64,000 bases of DNA. Origin: Pseudonocardia endophytica (GTDB lineage: Bacteria > Actinomycetota > Actinomycetes > Mycobacteriales > Pseudonocardiaceae). Below the pieces are notes generated by a model that saw only the letters and a program-made list of their open reading frames with translations, did not search any database and was not told the DNA's origin. A program made the translations under genes and the position numbers. Numbering within the stretch: position 1 is the stretch's first letter; every line of letters begins with the position of its first letter. The stretch spans positions 3,348,001 through 3,412,000 of the forward strand of contig NZ_SMFZ01000002.1 of NCBI RefSeq assembly GCF_004339565.1. The letters are read 5' to 3'. This document shows, piece after piece, positions 32,982 through 40,975 of this stretch.

Positions 32982-34643
32982 GTGGGCGAGCACGCCGACG
33001 AGGTCGGGCTGGGTCCGGTGATCACCGGGTTGACCGCACCCGGTGCCGAGTTCGAGATGGAGACGGTCACGGTGCCGGGGCCGCGCGGGGTGGACGTCGT
33101 GATGCGGGTGTATCGACGCGGTCCGCACACGCTGCGGGACCTGCTCGTCGCGACCGAGGCGTTCGCGGACCGGACGTTCACCGTCTACCAGGGCGAGCGC
33201 TGCACCTACGGCGAGCACCGCGCACTGGTCGCCGGGCTGGCCCGGTGGCTGCGCGACGCGCACGGGCTGGTGCCGGGCGACCGGGTCGCGATCGCGGCGC
33301 GCAACGTGCCGGAGTGGTCGGTGACGTTCTTCGCGGCGGCGTGCGCGGGGCTCGTCGCGGTGCCGTTGAACGCGTGGTGGAGCGTGTCCGAGCTGGAGTG
33401 GGCGGTGGCCGACTCCGGCTCCCGCGTCGTCGTGGCCGATCCGGAACGGGCCGCGATGCTCGCCGGCTCCGGCGTCCCGGTGGTCCGGGTGCGCGGCGGC
33501 GGTCCGCCACCGGACGGCGTGATCGAGTGGGACGACGTCACCAGGGCGTTCGACCCCGACCCGTCGCTGCCGGACGTGCCGGTCGCGCCGGACGACGACG
33601 CGACGATCCTCTACACGTCGGGCACGACCGGACGGCCGAAGGGCGCCGTCGGCACACACCGCAACCACTGCACGAACATCCTCAACACGGCGCTGTCCGG
33701 ACGGGCGGGCCGGGAGCTGTCCGGCGCCGAACCGCCCGCCGACCCGGGCCTGCTGCTTGCCTACCCGCTGTTCCACATCGCCGGGATCAACGGTCTCGTC
33801 GGCGCCGCGCTCACCGGGGCGAAGCTGGCGACGCTCTACCGCTGGGACCCGGCAGAGGCCCGTGCGCTGGTGCGCGAGGAGCGGCTCGACCGCACGGCGG
33901 GTGTGCCGTCCACGATGGCCCAGCTCGTGGACGGCGGACCCGGCGCGGACCCGGCCGACCTGGCATCGCTGACCTCGATCGGGATGGGCGGGGCGCCGAT
34001 CCCGCCGGAGCTGGTCGCGCGCATCGGCCAGGGGCTCGGGAAGGGCGCGGCGAACGGATACGGGCTCACCGAGACGACCTCGGCGGTGTGCTTCAACGCC
34101 GGCGCCGACTATCTCGCGCACCCGGACTCGGTCGGGCGGCCGTACCCCGGCGCGGAGCTGCGGATCGACTCGCCGGACGACGCCGGCGTCGGCGAGCTGT
34201 GGTTCCGCGGCCCGAACGTGGTGCGCGGCTACTGGAACAACCCGGAGGCGGACGCCGCGGCGTTCGTCGACGGGTGGTTCCGCACCGGCGACCTCGGTCA
34301 CGTCCGCGACGGGTGGGTGTACGTCGTGGACCGGCTCAAGGACGTCGTGCTGCGCGGCGGCGAGAACGTCTACTCGGTGCAGGTCGAGTCCGCCGTGCAC
34401 GAGGTGCCCGGCGTGGTCGAGGTCGCCGTCTTCGGTGTGCCGCACGCGAACCTGGGGGAGGAGGTCGCGGCGCTCGTGAGGGTGGCCTCCGGTGCTGCCC
34501 GCGACGACGACGCCGTGCGGGCCGTCGTCACCGCCCGCGTCGGTGCGTTCGCGGCCCCGGCGCACGTGCGGTGGACCGACGAGCCGCTGCCCCGAACGGC
34601 GACCGGCAAGATCCGGAAGAAGGAGATCCGGGAGTCCTTCTAG
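32982..34643 (+). CDS. Acyl-CoA synthetase (AMP-forming, ANL superfamily)
   Basis: A 553-aa adenylate-forming ligase. Core motifs: ATILYTSGTTGRPKGAV (phosphate loop), GYGLTETTSAVCFN (A5), GELWFRGPNVVRGYWNNPEA (A7), WFRTGDLGHV and the hinge VVDRLKDVVLRGGENVYSVQVE, ending in PRTATGKIRKKEIR with the catalytic lysine. It activates a carboxylic acid, probably a fatty or aromatic acid, to its CoA thioester. GTG at 32982 with GGAGG six bases upstream is preferred over an earlier TTG. It overlaps the stop of the next, convergent gene by 4 bp. No clear pathway partner nearby. Confidence 0.9.
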   Translation: MGEHADEVGLGPVITGLTAPGAEFEMETVTVPGPRGVDVVMRVYRRGPHTLRDLLVATEAFADRTFTVYQGERCTYGEHRALVAGLARWLRDAHGLVPGDRVAIAARNVPEWSVTFFAAACAGLVAVPLNAWWSVSELEWAVADSGSRVVVADPERAAMLAGSGVPVVRVRGGGPPPDGVIEWDDVTRAFDPDPSLPDVPVAPDDDATILYTSGTTGRPKGAVGTHRNHCTNILNTALSGRAGRELSGAEPPADPGLLLAYPLFHIAGINGLVGAALTGAKLATLYRWDPAEARALVREERLDRTAGVPSTMAQLVDGGPGADPADLASLTSIGMGGAPIPPELVARIGQGLGKGAANGYGLTETTSAVCFNAGADYLAHPDSVGRPYPGAELRIDSPDDAGVGELWFRGPNVVRGYWNNPEADAAAFVDGWFRTGDLGHVRDGWVYVVDRLKDVVLRGGENVYSVQVESAVHEVPGVVEVAVFGVPHANLGEEVAALVRVASGAARDDDAVRAVVTARVGAFAAPAHVRWTDEPLPRTATGKIRKKEIRESF

Positions 34644-35068
34644 TGCCGACGTTCGCTCCGCGGGGTCGCTCGGCGGGCGCCCGGCCGGCGCTCCCGCCAC
34701 ACGACGCGCAGGTCGACGCGACCGACGTCGAGCCCGGCCTGCGTGCAGTGCGCGAGCGGCGGTGTCTGCACCGTCGAGCAGAGGCTGCTCAGCGCGCCGG
34801 GGACGCCCGCGTCGCCGGACGGGCCGGACGGCACGACCGACAGCGTCGCCCGCCCGCGGCCGCGGCCGTCCGGCTGGCGGCGCGCCCCCGTGTGGTCGAC
34901 CGCGACGGACGCCACCTCCGTGACCGTCCCGACCTGCTCCAGCACCACCGCGACCGGCTCCGGGGCGTGCCGACCGGCCGGCAGCGTCCGGGACCCCCGA
35001 GCAGTCACCGACCGGTGTCCGTCCCGCCGCCCGCGAGGTCGGCGAGCGGTACCGACGAACGTCGCCAC
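34640..35068 (-). CDS. Hypothetical protein
   Basis: A 142-aa frame on the minus strand. The start is GTG at 35068 with GAGG five bases upstream. The N-terminal ~30 residues are Arg-rich, followed by VAVVLEQVGTVTEVASVAVDHTGAR, GRATLSVVPSGPSG and LSSLCSTVQTPPLAHCTQAGLDVGRVDLRVVWRERR, which could be alternating beta strands. I recognise no family. The opposite strand is also open, but the ribosome site and the balanced composition of the middle favour this strand. The stop overlaps the acyl-CoA synthetase stop by 4 bp. Confidence 0.5.
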   Translation of the reverse strand: MATFVGTARRPRGRRDGHRSVTARGSRTLPAGRHAPEPVAVVLEQVGTVTEVASVAVDHTGARRQPDGRGRGRATLSVVPSGPSGDAGVPGALSSLCSTVQTPPLAHCTQAGLDVGRVDLRVVWRERRPGARRATPRSERRH

Positions 35069-35111
35069 CCGCACCTCGGTCCCACGCCGACCGGCACAGT
35101 CGGATACGCGA

Positions 35112-36038
35112 TCAGGACGATCGGAGCTCGTCCAGCGCGGCGGCGGCCCGGTCGCGCGCCGTGTCCTTCGCGCGGGCCGTGCGGGCGGCCTCCTTCTCCG
35201 CGCTCGCCCCGGAGTGGGCGGCCTTGTTCGCCGCCGCGTACTCGTCGCGGGCGCGGTCGAGCTCCTCGATCAGCTCGGTGACCCGGTCGCGGCTCTCCTC
35301 CTGGCGCCGGGTCGCCTCCTCGGCCTGTTCTCGGGTGCGGTCGTGGGTCCCGCGGGCCTCCGTCGCCGCCTGCTCGGCCCTCTGCAGTGCGGCCTCGGCC
35401 TCGGCGATCTGCTTCTCCCGACGCCGCTGCTCGCCTGCGTCCTCCGTGTCGTCGCCGGTGTCGTCGTCGCCGGTCTCACCGCGGTCGGCTCCGGCATCGC
35501 CGTTGCCCGACGGCGCCCGGCCGGCCGGGCGGGGTGCGGCGCCGGCCTCCGGCTCGGGACCGAACCCGGCGTGCCGCTCGGCCTTCACCAGCCGCCCGGA
35601 ACGGATCCGGTCGGCCAGCTCGGAGTCGGCCAGCGCGGACTCGAGGATGCCGCGGACGTCGCGCTCCAGTCCGGAGTCGACCCGGTGCCCGGCTTCGCGG
35701 CCGAGCGCGGTCGCCTGCCGCGACAGCGCCCCCACCAGCTTGTTCCGCTGCGCGGTCATCTGCCGGAGCGCGGCACCGTCCAGCGTGCGCTGGGCTGAGG
35801 CGAGCGTCTCGGCGAGCCCGAGCAGACCCTCCACCTCGTCGCGACGGTCGTGGACGAGGAGGTTGACCAGCCACGCCGCCCGCGACGGACGTCTCAGTGC
35901 CCCGAGCGCCCTGGCAGCGTCCTTGTCGCCGTTCTCCTTCGCGACCGCGACGCGCGCGTCCCGCTCGGCGACGAAGTCCTCCGGCGCGACCCGGTACAGC
36001 TCGTCGGTTGCCTCGTCGACCGTGCCGTCCGCGTCCAC
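35112..36038 (-). CDS. Hypothetical coiled-coil protein
   Basis: A 308-aa soluble protein. The N-terminal ~150 residues are helical with DELYRVAPEDFVAERDARVAVAKENGDKDAARALGALRRPSRAAWLVNLLVHDRRDEV. A linker rich in Gly/Asp/Pro (~165-205) leads into a long coiled coil (EAEAALQRAEQAATEARGTHDRTREQAEEATRRQEESRDRVTELIEELDRARDEY) and a Lys/Arg/Ala tail. Similar proteins occur in many actinobacteria without known function (family memory, not checked). GTG start at 36038. Directly upstream, on its own strand, begins the P1 palindrome array. Confidence 0.75.
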   Translation of the reverse strand: MDADGTVDEATDELYRVAPEDFVAERDARVAVAKENGDKDAARALGALRRPSRAAWLVNLLVHDRRDEVEGLLGLAETLASAQRTLDGAALRQMTAQRNKLVGALSRQATALGREAGHRVDSGLERDVRGILESALADSELADRIRSGRLVKAERHAGFGPEPEAGAAPRPAGRAPSGNGDAGADRGETGDDDTGDDTEDAGEQRRREKQIAEAEAALQRAEQAATEARGTHDRTREQAEEATRRQEESRDRVTELIEELDRARDEYAAANKAAHSGASAEKEAARTARAKDTARDRAAAALDELRSS

Positions 36039-36102
36039 GCCGGTCAGCCTGCCGTGCCGGCACCCGTCCCGGCCAGCAGGGCGCGCGGCCCGACCCGCCG
36101 GT

Positions 36103-36645
36103 CATGATCGGCGGGAGTGGCATCAGCGCGCCACAGGTGGCGCGTTCCGGCCGGTTCCGCCGATCACGGGATGGGGGCCGGCGCCGCGCGGGGCCGGGTC
36201 GGTCACGATCGGCGGGAGTGGCGTGGGTGCGCCGCAGGTGGCGTGTTGGGACCGGTTCCGCCGATCACCGGGCGGGGAACCGGCGCCGCGCGGGGGGCCC
36301 GGCCGAGCCCGGCTGGTCATGATCGGCGGGAGTGGCATCAGGGCGCCACAGGTGGCGCGTTTCGGCCGGTTCTGCCGATCACCGGGCGGGGAACCGGCGT
36401 CGGGGGCGAGACCGGCTGGTCATGATCGGTGGGAGTGGCACCAGGGCGCCTGAGGGGGGCCCGGCTGGTCATGATCGGCGGGAGTGGCATCAGGGCGACA
36501 CGGGTGCCGCGTCTCGGCCGGTTCCGCCGATCACCGGGTGGGAGACCGGCGCCGCGCGGGGTCGGGGCGAGACCGGCTGGTCATGATCGGCGGGAGTAGC
36601 ATCAGCGCGCCAACCGTGGCGCGTTCCGGCCGGTTCCACTGATCA
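36103..36645. repeat. Array of 64-bp palindromic elements (family P1), five full copies and one partial
   Basis: Full copies lie at 36103-36166, 36203-36266, 36318-36381, 36470-36533 and 36582-36645, each exactly 64 bp; a truncated copy begins at 36421. Each reads CATGATCGGCGGGAGTGGCA at one end and GGTTCCGCCGATCA at the other, with an inner GCGCCAC-A-GGTGGCGC core. TGATCGGCGG and CCGCCGATCA are perfect inverted ends. Spacers of 36-51 bp are themselves related (CCGGGCGGGGAACCGGCG... ACCGGCTGGT). No gene is visible in the 674 bp between the coiled-coil gene and the encapsulin. Confidence 0.9.
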
Positions 36646-36660
36646 CGGCGGTTCACACGT

Positions 36661-36697
36661 CGACGCCCGCCCCGCGGAGAAGGCGGGGCGGGCGTCG
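36661..36697 (-). terminator. Perfect 15-bp hairpin downstream of the encapsulin gene
   Basis: CGACGCCCGCCCCGC (36661-36675) and its exact complement (36683-36697) flank a 7-nt loop, GGAGAAG. It begins 15 bp after the encapsulin stop codon on the minus strand. There is no U-run, as is common for high-GC terminators, but position and perfection make termination its likely role. Confidence 0.75.
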
Positions 36698-36712
36698 GCG
36701 GACGGGCCGAGC

Positions 36713-37537
36713 TCAGCGCAGGGTGACCGTCGCGTCCGGCTCGACGACGCGGAACGTGAAGCTCTCCTCCAGGTAGAGGTGCACCGTGTCGCCGTCGTGG
36801 TCGGAGTAGCCGATGGACAGGTCCTGACCGACGTCGAGCAGGAAGTCCCCGCCGCGCTGGCTGACCACCAGCGCACCGTCGAGACCGGGGGCGCGCAGGA
36901 TCTGCCCGCCGAGGATCCGGCTCAGGTGCTCGAACAGCAGCGTGCCGCCCCGCTCGGCCGTCTCGACGATCCTGGTGTAGCCCTCCGGGTCGATGGCCAT
37001 CGCGTAGGGGCCCTCGATACCGTTGCGGCGCAACTGGTCCACCGCCCGCGCGACGACGTCCGGGTAGCGCTCGGTGTCGTCGCCGAGGTGCAGCGCGTCG
37101 TACGGCGAGACCTCGCAGATGCCCGAGATGCCGGCCTCCGGCCAGCCGTGGAACACCGCCCGGTTCTCGATGACCGCAGCCTCCCGCGCGGCGCGCGCGA
37201 GATCGTCGAACTCGGGGTCCTGGGCGCCGCGCTGGATGTCGTCGATCTCGTCGCGGGACACCGTGAACGGCACCCGGAACTCGGCGAGCGGCTGCACCTG
37301 GCGCAGGCGGGCCTTCGCACCGTCGGCCTTGACCCCTGGCGGCGGGCCGTCGAGCCGGCGGACCCGGCCGACGTCCACAGAGGACACCTCCCAGCCGGCG
37401 GTGCCGGTGTTCCAGTCGGCCAGGCGACGGGCCGTGAGCAGCGGGCTGAGCCGCTCGCGGGCCTCGTCGTCGACGGCCTTCCAGGCCAGCTCCGGGATGG
37501 GGGCCTTGTCGCGGAGAAGGTGGTTCTGGGCGGTCAC
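36713..37537 (-). CDS. Family 1 encapsulin nanocompartment shell protein
   Basis: A 274-aa HK97-fold shell protein (linocin M18/encapsulin family 1) that self-assembles into an icosahedral protein cage. Recognisable segments: HLLRDKAPIPELAWKAVDDEARERLSPLLTARRLADW at the start, PLAEFRVPFTVSRDEIDDIQRGAQDPEFDDLARAAREAAVIENRAVFHG (E-loop and spine helix), AMAIDPEGYTRIVETAERGGTLLFEHLSRILGG, and FRVVEPDATVTLR at the end. GTG start overlaps the cargo stop (GTGA), preceded by AAGGAGGA. The upstream partner is a hemerythrin protein, the expected cargo. Confidence 0.95.
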   Translation of the reverse strand: MTAQNHLLRDKAPIPELAWKAVDDEARERLSPLLTARRLADWNTGTAGWEVSSVDVGRVRRLDGPPPGVKADGAKARLRQVQPLAEFRVPFTVSRDEIDDIQRGAQDPEFDDLARAAREAAVIENRAVFHGWPEAGISGICEVSPYDALHLGDDTERYPDVVARAVDQLRRNGIEGPYAMAIDPEGYTRIVETAERGGTLLFEHLSRILGGQILRAPGLDGALVVSQRGGDFLLDVGQDLSIGYSDHDGDTVHLYLEESFTFRVVEPDATVTLR

Positions 37538-38106
37538 TGGGAGTCCTCCTTCAGGCTGCCGATGCCAAGTCCCCGGCCGGGCGCGTCGGCGTCGGGGTCG
37601 TTGCGGGCCACGTAGTCCTCGGGATCCTTGTCACGGTTGTCGAGGTCCTCCGGCGTGGGGTGGGCCTCCATGAACTCGCTGAACTGCGCGCCCAGCGAAT
37701 CCCGCAGACCGGTCGTGGCGTTCAGCCGGAAGTTGGCGAGGCCCTCGTTCTCCTCCTCGCCCATGTGCTCGTCGTTCGCGCGGCGGGCGGCCCAGACGCC
37801 GTCCCACCACCCCTGGGAACCCACCGGGTTCCGCGCCGCCTGCGCGACGCCGTCGCGGATCTCGTTGTGGTCCCCGATGGCGTCGAGCGTCTCGTCCTCG
37901 GGGTCCTCCCCGTGTTCGAGCAGCTGCGGGTAGAAGATCTTCTCTTCGGCGATCGCGTGCACGTCGAGCCGGTTCGCGAGCGGCTCCCAGAGGGCCGTGA
38001 GCTCGCGCGGGTCGCTGGTGGGTGCGGCCTGCAGCTCGTCGAGCGCCGCGAACTGACGACGGAACCAGTTGTGGTCGTCGAGGATCAGCGTCGTGATGTC
38101 GGGCAC
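37534..38106 (-). CDS. Hemerythrin-domain encapsulin cargo protein
   Basis: A 190-aa protein. Residues ~8-130 form a hemerythrin HHE four-helix bundle with iron ligands in LDDHNWFRRQF, DVHAIAEEKIFYPQL, IGDHNEIRDG and NDEHMGEEENEG. The C-terminus is an extended acidic linker ending GLGIGSLKEDSQ, matching the short encapsulin-targeting peptide (consensus like LxxGSL) that docks cargo inside the shell. Family knowledge: such hemerythrins bind O2 or NO-related ligands and may protect from oxidative or nitrosative stress. The start GTG lacks a ribosome site and lies 7 nt after a TAGCAT hexamer. Confidence 0.9.
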   Translation of the reverse strand: MPDITTLILDDHNWFRRQFAALDELQAAPTSDPRELTALWEPLANRLDVHAIAEEKIFYPQLLEHGEDPEDETLDAIGDHNEIRDGVAQAARNPVGSQGWWDGVWAARRANDEHMGEEENEGLANFRLNATTGLRDSLGAQFSEFMEAHPTPEDLDNRDKDPEDYVARNDPDADAPGRGLGIGSLKEDSQ

Positions 38107-38112
38107 CGGCCG

Positions 38113-38118
38113 ATGCTA
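38113..38118 (-). promoter_or_regulatory. Putative -10 element giving a leaderless hemerythrin-encapsulin mRNA
   Basis: On the minus strand TAGCAT (38118 to 38113) stands 6 bp from the GTG at 38106. Transcription starting about 7 nt after the -10 would begin at the GTG itself, consistent with the absence of a Shine-Dalgarno. The -35 region would fall in the hairpin loop of the preceding gene's terminator and is not recognisable. Confidence 0.35.
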
Positions 38119-38122
38119 GGAC

Positions 38123-38162
38123 GGTGGCGGGCGCTCGGCTCGTCGAACGAGCGCCCGCCACC
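38123..38162 (-). terminator. Perfect 15-bp hairpin after the YbhB-like gene
   Basis: GGTGGCGGGCGCTCG (38123-38137) pairs perfectly with 38148-38162 across a 10-nt loop. It lies 8 bp after the minus-strand stop of the YbhB/YbcL-like gene and immediately before the hemerythrin promoter region, insulating the encapsulin operon from read-through. Confidence 0.75.
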
Positions 38163-38169
38163 CACCCGG

Positions 38170-38703
38170 TCAGCTGAGGTTGGCGTAGGTGCCGAGGATG
38201 GTGGCGCGGCCGAGGACCCGGCCGAACGTGTTGAACATCAGGAACACCGGCGTGGCCGTCGGCGGGACGTCCAGGGTCGCGGCGTCCAGCGCGTGCACCG
38301 TGAAGTAGTAGCGGTGCGGGCCGTGCCCGGCCGGCGGGGCGGCACCGAGGTAGCGCGCGAGGCTCGCGTCGTTCGGGAGCTGGACGGCTCCGGACGGGAG
38401 TCCCGTGCCGTTCTCGTCGCCCGCGCCGGACGGGAGCTCGGTCGTCGACGCCGGGATGTCGAACACGGCCCAGTGCCAGAAGCCGCTGACCGTCGGCGCG
38501 TCCGGGTCGTAGCAGGTGACCACGTAGGACTGGGTGCCGTCGGGCGCTCCGCTCCAGCTCAGCTGGGGGGAGACGTCCTCGCCGCCGGCGCCGAAGATGC
38601 CGGACAGCTGCGGGGTGGCGAGGGTTCCGCCGTCGGTCAGGTCGGTGCTCGTGACCGTGAACTCGGGAACCTGGGGGAGATCGTCGTAAGGATTGCGGGG
38701 CAT
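38170..38703 (-). CDS. YbhB/YbcL family (PEBP-like) protein
   Basis: A 177-aa phosphatidylethanolamine-binding-like protein, also called Raf-kinase-inhibitor-like. Motifs: DVSPQLSWSGAPDGTQSYVVTCYDPDAPT near residue 45, FWHWAVFDIPAS, and GPHRYYFTVHALDA, which correspond to the family's ligand pocket (D-x-DAP and G-x-HRY). No signal peptide. ATG at 38703 is preferred; a GTG six codons upstream (38721) is possible but leaves little room to the divergent gene. Function in bacteria is unclear. Confidence 0.88.
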   Translation of the reverse strand: MPRNPYDDLPQVPEFTVTSTDLTDGGTLATPQLSGIFGAGGEDVSPQLSWSGAPDGTQSYVVTCYDPDAPTVSGFWHWAVFDIPASTTELPSGAGDENGTGLPSGAVQLPNDASLARYLGAAPPAGHGPHRYYFTVHALDAATLDVPPTATPVFLMFNTFGRVLGRATILGTYANLS

Positions 38704-38735
38704 GTTCCGGGATCCTGGCACACCTGCGGCAGAGT

Positions 38736-40325
38736 GTGGCCGTGGAGATCCTGCTGCTCGTCGTCGGGCTGATGCTGGCCGCCGTCCTGCTGGTGGGGCT
38801 CGGGGACCGGCTGCGGCTGCCGTGGCCCGCGCTGATGCTCGTGCTCGGTGTGGTCGTGGCGTCGATCCCCGGGCTTCCCGACGGGTTCGAGCTGGATCCG
38901 GACCTGATCCTCCCGCTGTTCCTGCCGCCGTTGCTGTACGCGACGGCGCAGCGCACGTCGTGGGCCGTGTTCCGGGCGCGGTGGCGGTCGATCCTGATGC
39001 TGGCCGTCGCGCTCGTGCTCGTCACGATCACGCTGGTGGCCGGGACGGTGTACGTGCTCGTACCCGGGATCGCGGTGACGGCGGCGATCGCGCTCGGCGC
39101 GATGGTCGCGCCGCCGGATCCGGTCGCCGTCGAGGCGGTCGCCGGTTCGGTGTCGATCCCGCGGCGGGTGCTGGCCGTTCTGCAGACCGAGGGCCTGTTC
39201 AACGACGCCACGGCGCTCGTCGTGTTCCAGGCCGCGGTGCTCGCGACGGTCGCGGGCGGCGAGATCAGCCCGGCCCTGCTCGCCGTCCGGTTCGTGGCGG
39301 GTGCCGTCGGCGCCGTGCTGATCGGGCTCGGCGTGGCGTGGGTGGCCCGGACCGTGCTCAGCAGGCTGACCGACTCGACCGGCCGTGCGGCGCTGACCCT
39401 CGTGCTGCCCTTCGCGACCTACCTGATCGCCGACGAGCTCGGCGCGTCCGGGGTGATCGCCGTCGTCGTGCTGGCGCTGCAATTGCGGGCCAGGGCGGAC
39501 GCCGACGAGGCAGGGGAGCGGCTGACGACCGCGTCGCTGTGGAACGTCGTCGAGATGCTGGTGACCGGTATCGCGTTCGGGCTGATCGGGCTCGACCTGC
39601 GCCAGGTCGTCGAGGACGCCGGTGACGAGCTCCCGCGGATGCTATGGCACGCGGCGATCGTGTGCGCCGTCGTGGTCGTCGTCCGTGCACTGTGGATGAC
39701 CGGGGCATGGCGGACCGTGCGACGCCGGGACGACCCGTCGGCGGCCCCGCGTACCGGCCGCGAGGCGACGCTGATGGCGTGGTGCGGCATGCGAGGGCTC
39801 GCCACCCTGGCGCTCGCGCTGTCCCTGCCGGTGACGACGGCGACCGGCGCCCCGTTCCCGGCACGTTCCGAGCTCACGCTGATCGCCGTGTCGGTGCTGG
39901 TGGTGACGCTCGTGATCCCGGGCTTCACGCTTCCGTGGCTGGTCCGGCTGCTCGGCGTCGACGCCGAGGCGGACGCGGAGCGCCACGCCGAGAAGCAGAT
40001 CGTGCTCCGTGCCCGTCGGGCCGCCGCGGCGACGCTGGAGTTCGAGCAGAAGGTCCAGGGCCTGCCCGACGACGTCGCGTCCGGCATGAAGGACAAGGTC
40101 GCCAAGCTGGCCGCGGTGCTGTCCGGCGAACCGACGTCCGAGGAGGACCGTCAGCGCGTCGCCGTCCTGCGGGACACCCGCGACCGCGTCTCCGCGGCGC
40201 AGGCCGCCGCGCTGTCCGCCGCCCGTGCCGAGGTGCTCGCCGCTCGTCGGGAGCCGGGGGTCGACCCGCATGCGGCGGACCGGGTCCTGCACCGCCTGGA
40301 CCTCCGTACGGTGCTGCTGGACTGA
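38736..40325 (+). CDS. CPA1-family Na+/H+ antiporter
   Basis: A 529-aa antiporter. The membrane part (residues 1-~410) has LPWPALMLVLGVVVASIPG, PLFLPPLLYATAQRTSW, MVAPPDPVAVEAVAGSVSIPRRVLAVLQTEGLFNDATALVVF (the conserved cation-binding NDATALV) and AWCGMRGLATLALALSLP. The last ~120 residues are a soluble, charged cytoplasmic domain, common in NhaP/CPA1 proteins. It exchanges Na+ (or K+) for H+. GTG at 38736 is used; GTG at 38742 is equally possible. Divergent from the YbhB gene. Confidence 0.92.
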   Translation: MAVEILLLVVGLMLAAVLLVGLGDRLRLPWPALMLVLGVVVASIPGLPDGFELDPDLILPLFLPPLLYATAQRTSWAVFRARWRSILMLAVALVLVTITLVAGTVYVLVPGIAVTAAIALGAMVAPPDPVAVEAVAGSVSIPRRVLAVLQTEGLFNDATALVVFQAAVLATVAGGEISPALLAVRFVAGAVGAVLIGLGVAWVARTVLSRLTDSTGRAALTLVLPFATYLIADELGASGVIAVVVLALQLRARADADEAGERLTTASLWNVVEMLVTGIAFGLIGLDLRQVVEDAGDELPRMLWHAAIVCAVVVVVRALWMTGAWRTVRRRDDPSAAPRTGREATLMAWCGMRGLATLALALSLPVTTATGAPFPARSELTLIAVSVLVVTLVIPGFTLPWLVRLLGVDAEADAERHAEKQIVLRARRAAAATLEFEQKVQGLPDDVASGMKDKVAKLAAVLSGEPTSEEDRQRVAVLRDTRDRVSAAQAAALSAARAEVLAARREPGVDPHAADRVLHRLDLRTVLLD

Positions 40326-40483
40326 TCAGGTCCGTCTCACCAGGAGCCGCACGGCGAACCGGAGGGCCAGCACCGCCAGCGCGGTGATCGGCGAAACGCG
40401 TGGTGCTCCGGAGAACGCGCGCGCCCGGACGCGTGCGAACCCCGAACCGACGTGCGAACCGCGGATCACAGCGCGAACCGGCG

Positions 40484-40843
40484 TCAGCGGGGACCGTAGA
40501 CGATCACCGTGTTGCCCCACGGGTCCCTGGCCACGGCGCGGGTCTCGTGCGGCCCGGCCTCCGCGTCCCGGACGACCGTGCCGCCCGCGGATGTGAGCCG
40601 CTCCAGCGCCGCAGCCACGTCGTCGACCTTGAACGACGGCGCGGCCACCCCTCCGGTCACGTCCTCCGCAGGCCCGGCGAGCGCCAGCTTGGTCCCACCG
40701 GCGTCCAGCGCGGCGTAGCGGTCGCCGTCGGTGAACAGCGCGGACAGGCCGAACGCGTCGGTGTAGAACGCGACCGCGGCACCGACGTCGCCGACCGGAT
40801 GGTGGACGTTGCCGATGCGGGCCTGCGGGGAGTCGTCGGGCAC
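40484..40843 (-). CDS. VOC (glyoxalase/bleomycin resistance) family protein
   Basis: A ~119-aa protein of the vicinal oxygen chelate fold with two betaalphabeta-beta-beta modules: IGNVHHPVGDVGAAVAFYTDAFGLSALFTDGDRYAALDAGGTKLALA and FKVDDVAAALERLTSAGGTVVRDAEAGPHETRAVARDPWGNTVIVYGP. The end DPWGN matches the usual DPDGN. GTG at 40843 has GGAGG five bases upstream; an earlier in-frame ATG at 40879 would add 12 residues. No substrate can be inferred. The 158 bp downstream contain three GCGAACC words but no gene. Confidence 0.85.
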   Translation of the reverse strand: MPDDSPQARIGNVHHPVGDVGAAVAFYTDAFGLSALFTDGDRYAALDAGGTKLALAGPAEDVTGGVAAPSFKVDDVAAALERLTSAGGTVVRDAEAGPHETRAVARDPWGNTVIVYGPR

Positions 40844-40913
40844 GGGGACCTCCATGGTCTCGGGGATGACGCGATCCATGATCGCCGTCGTCGACGTGTG
40901 CGGGACAGCCTCC

Positions 40914-40964
40914 CGATCTGCCCCGACGAGGGATCTGTCCTGACGAGCGATCTGCCCTGACGAG
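40914..40964. repeat. Three 17-bp tandem repeats upstream of the VOC gene
   Basis: Units at 40914-40930, 40931-40947 and 40948-40964 are near-identical (consensus CGATCTGCCCTGACGAG, one to two differences each). They lie between fhs and the VOC gene, just upstream of the latter. They could be regulatory sites or simple slippage products. Confidence 0.7.
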
Positions 40965-40975
40965 CCCGACCGACG

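Noticed and set aside
35100..36107. Coding frames on the plus strand opposite the coiled-coil gene
   Set aside because: Ser/Arg-rich translation without motifs; the minus-strand product has regular heptads and a sensible start.
36103..36645. CRISPR-like array
   Set aside because: Repeats are 64 bp, palindromic throughout, and the spacers are homologous to each other and of unequal length; no cas genes are present.
40326..40483. Small membrane peptide gene between the antiporter and the VOC gene
   Set aside because: A ~23-residue hydrophobic frame ends there on the minus strand, but no ribosome site or clear start is present.
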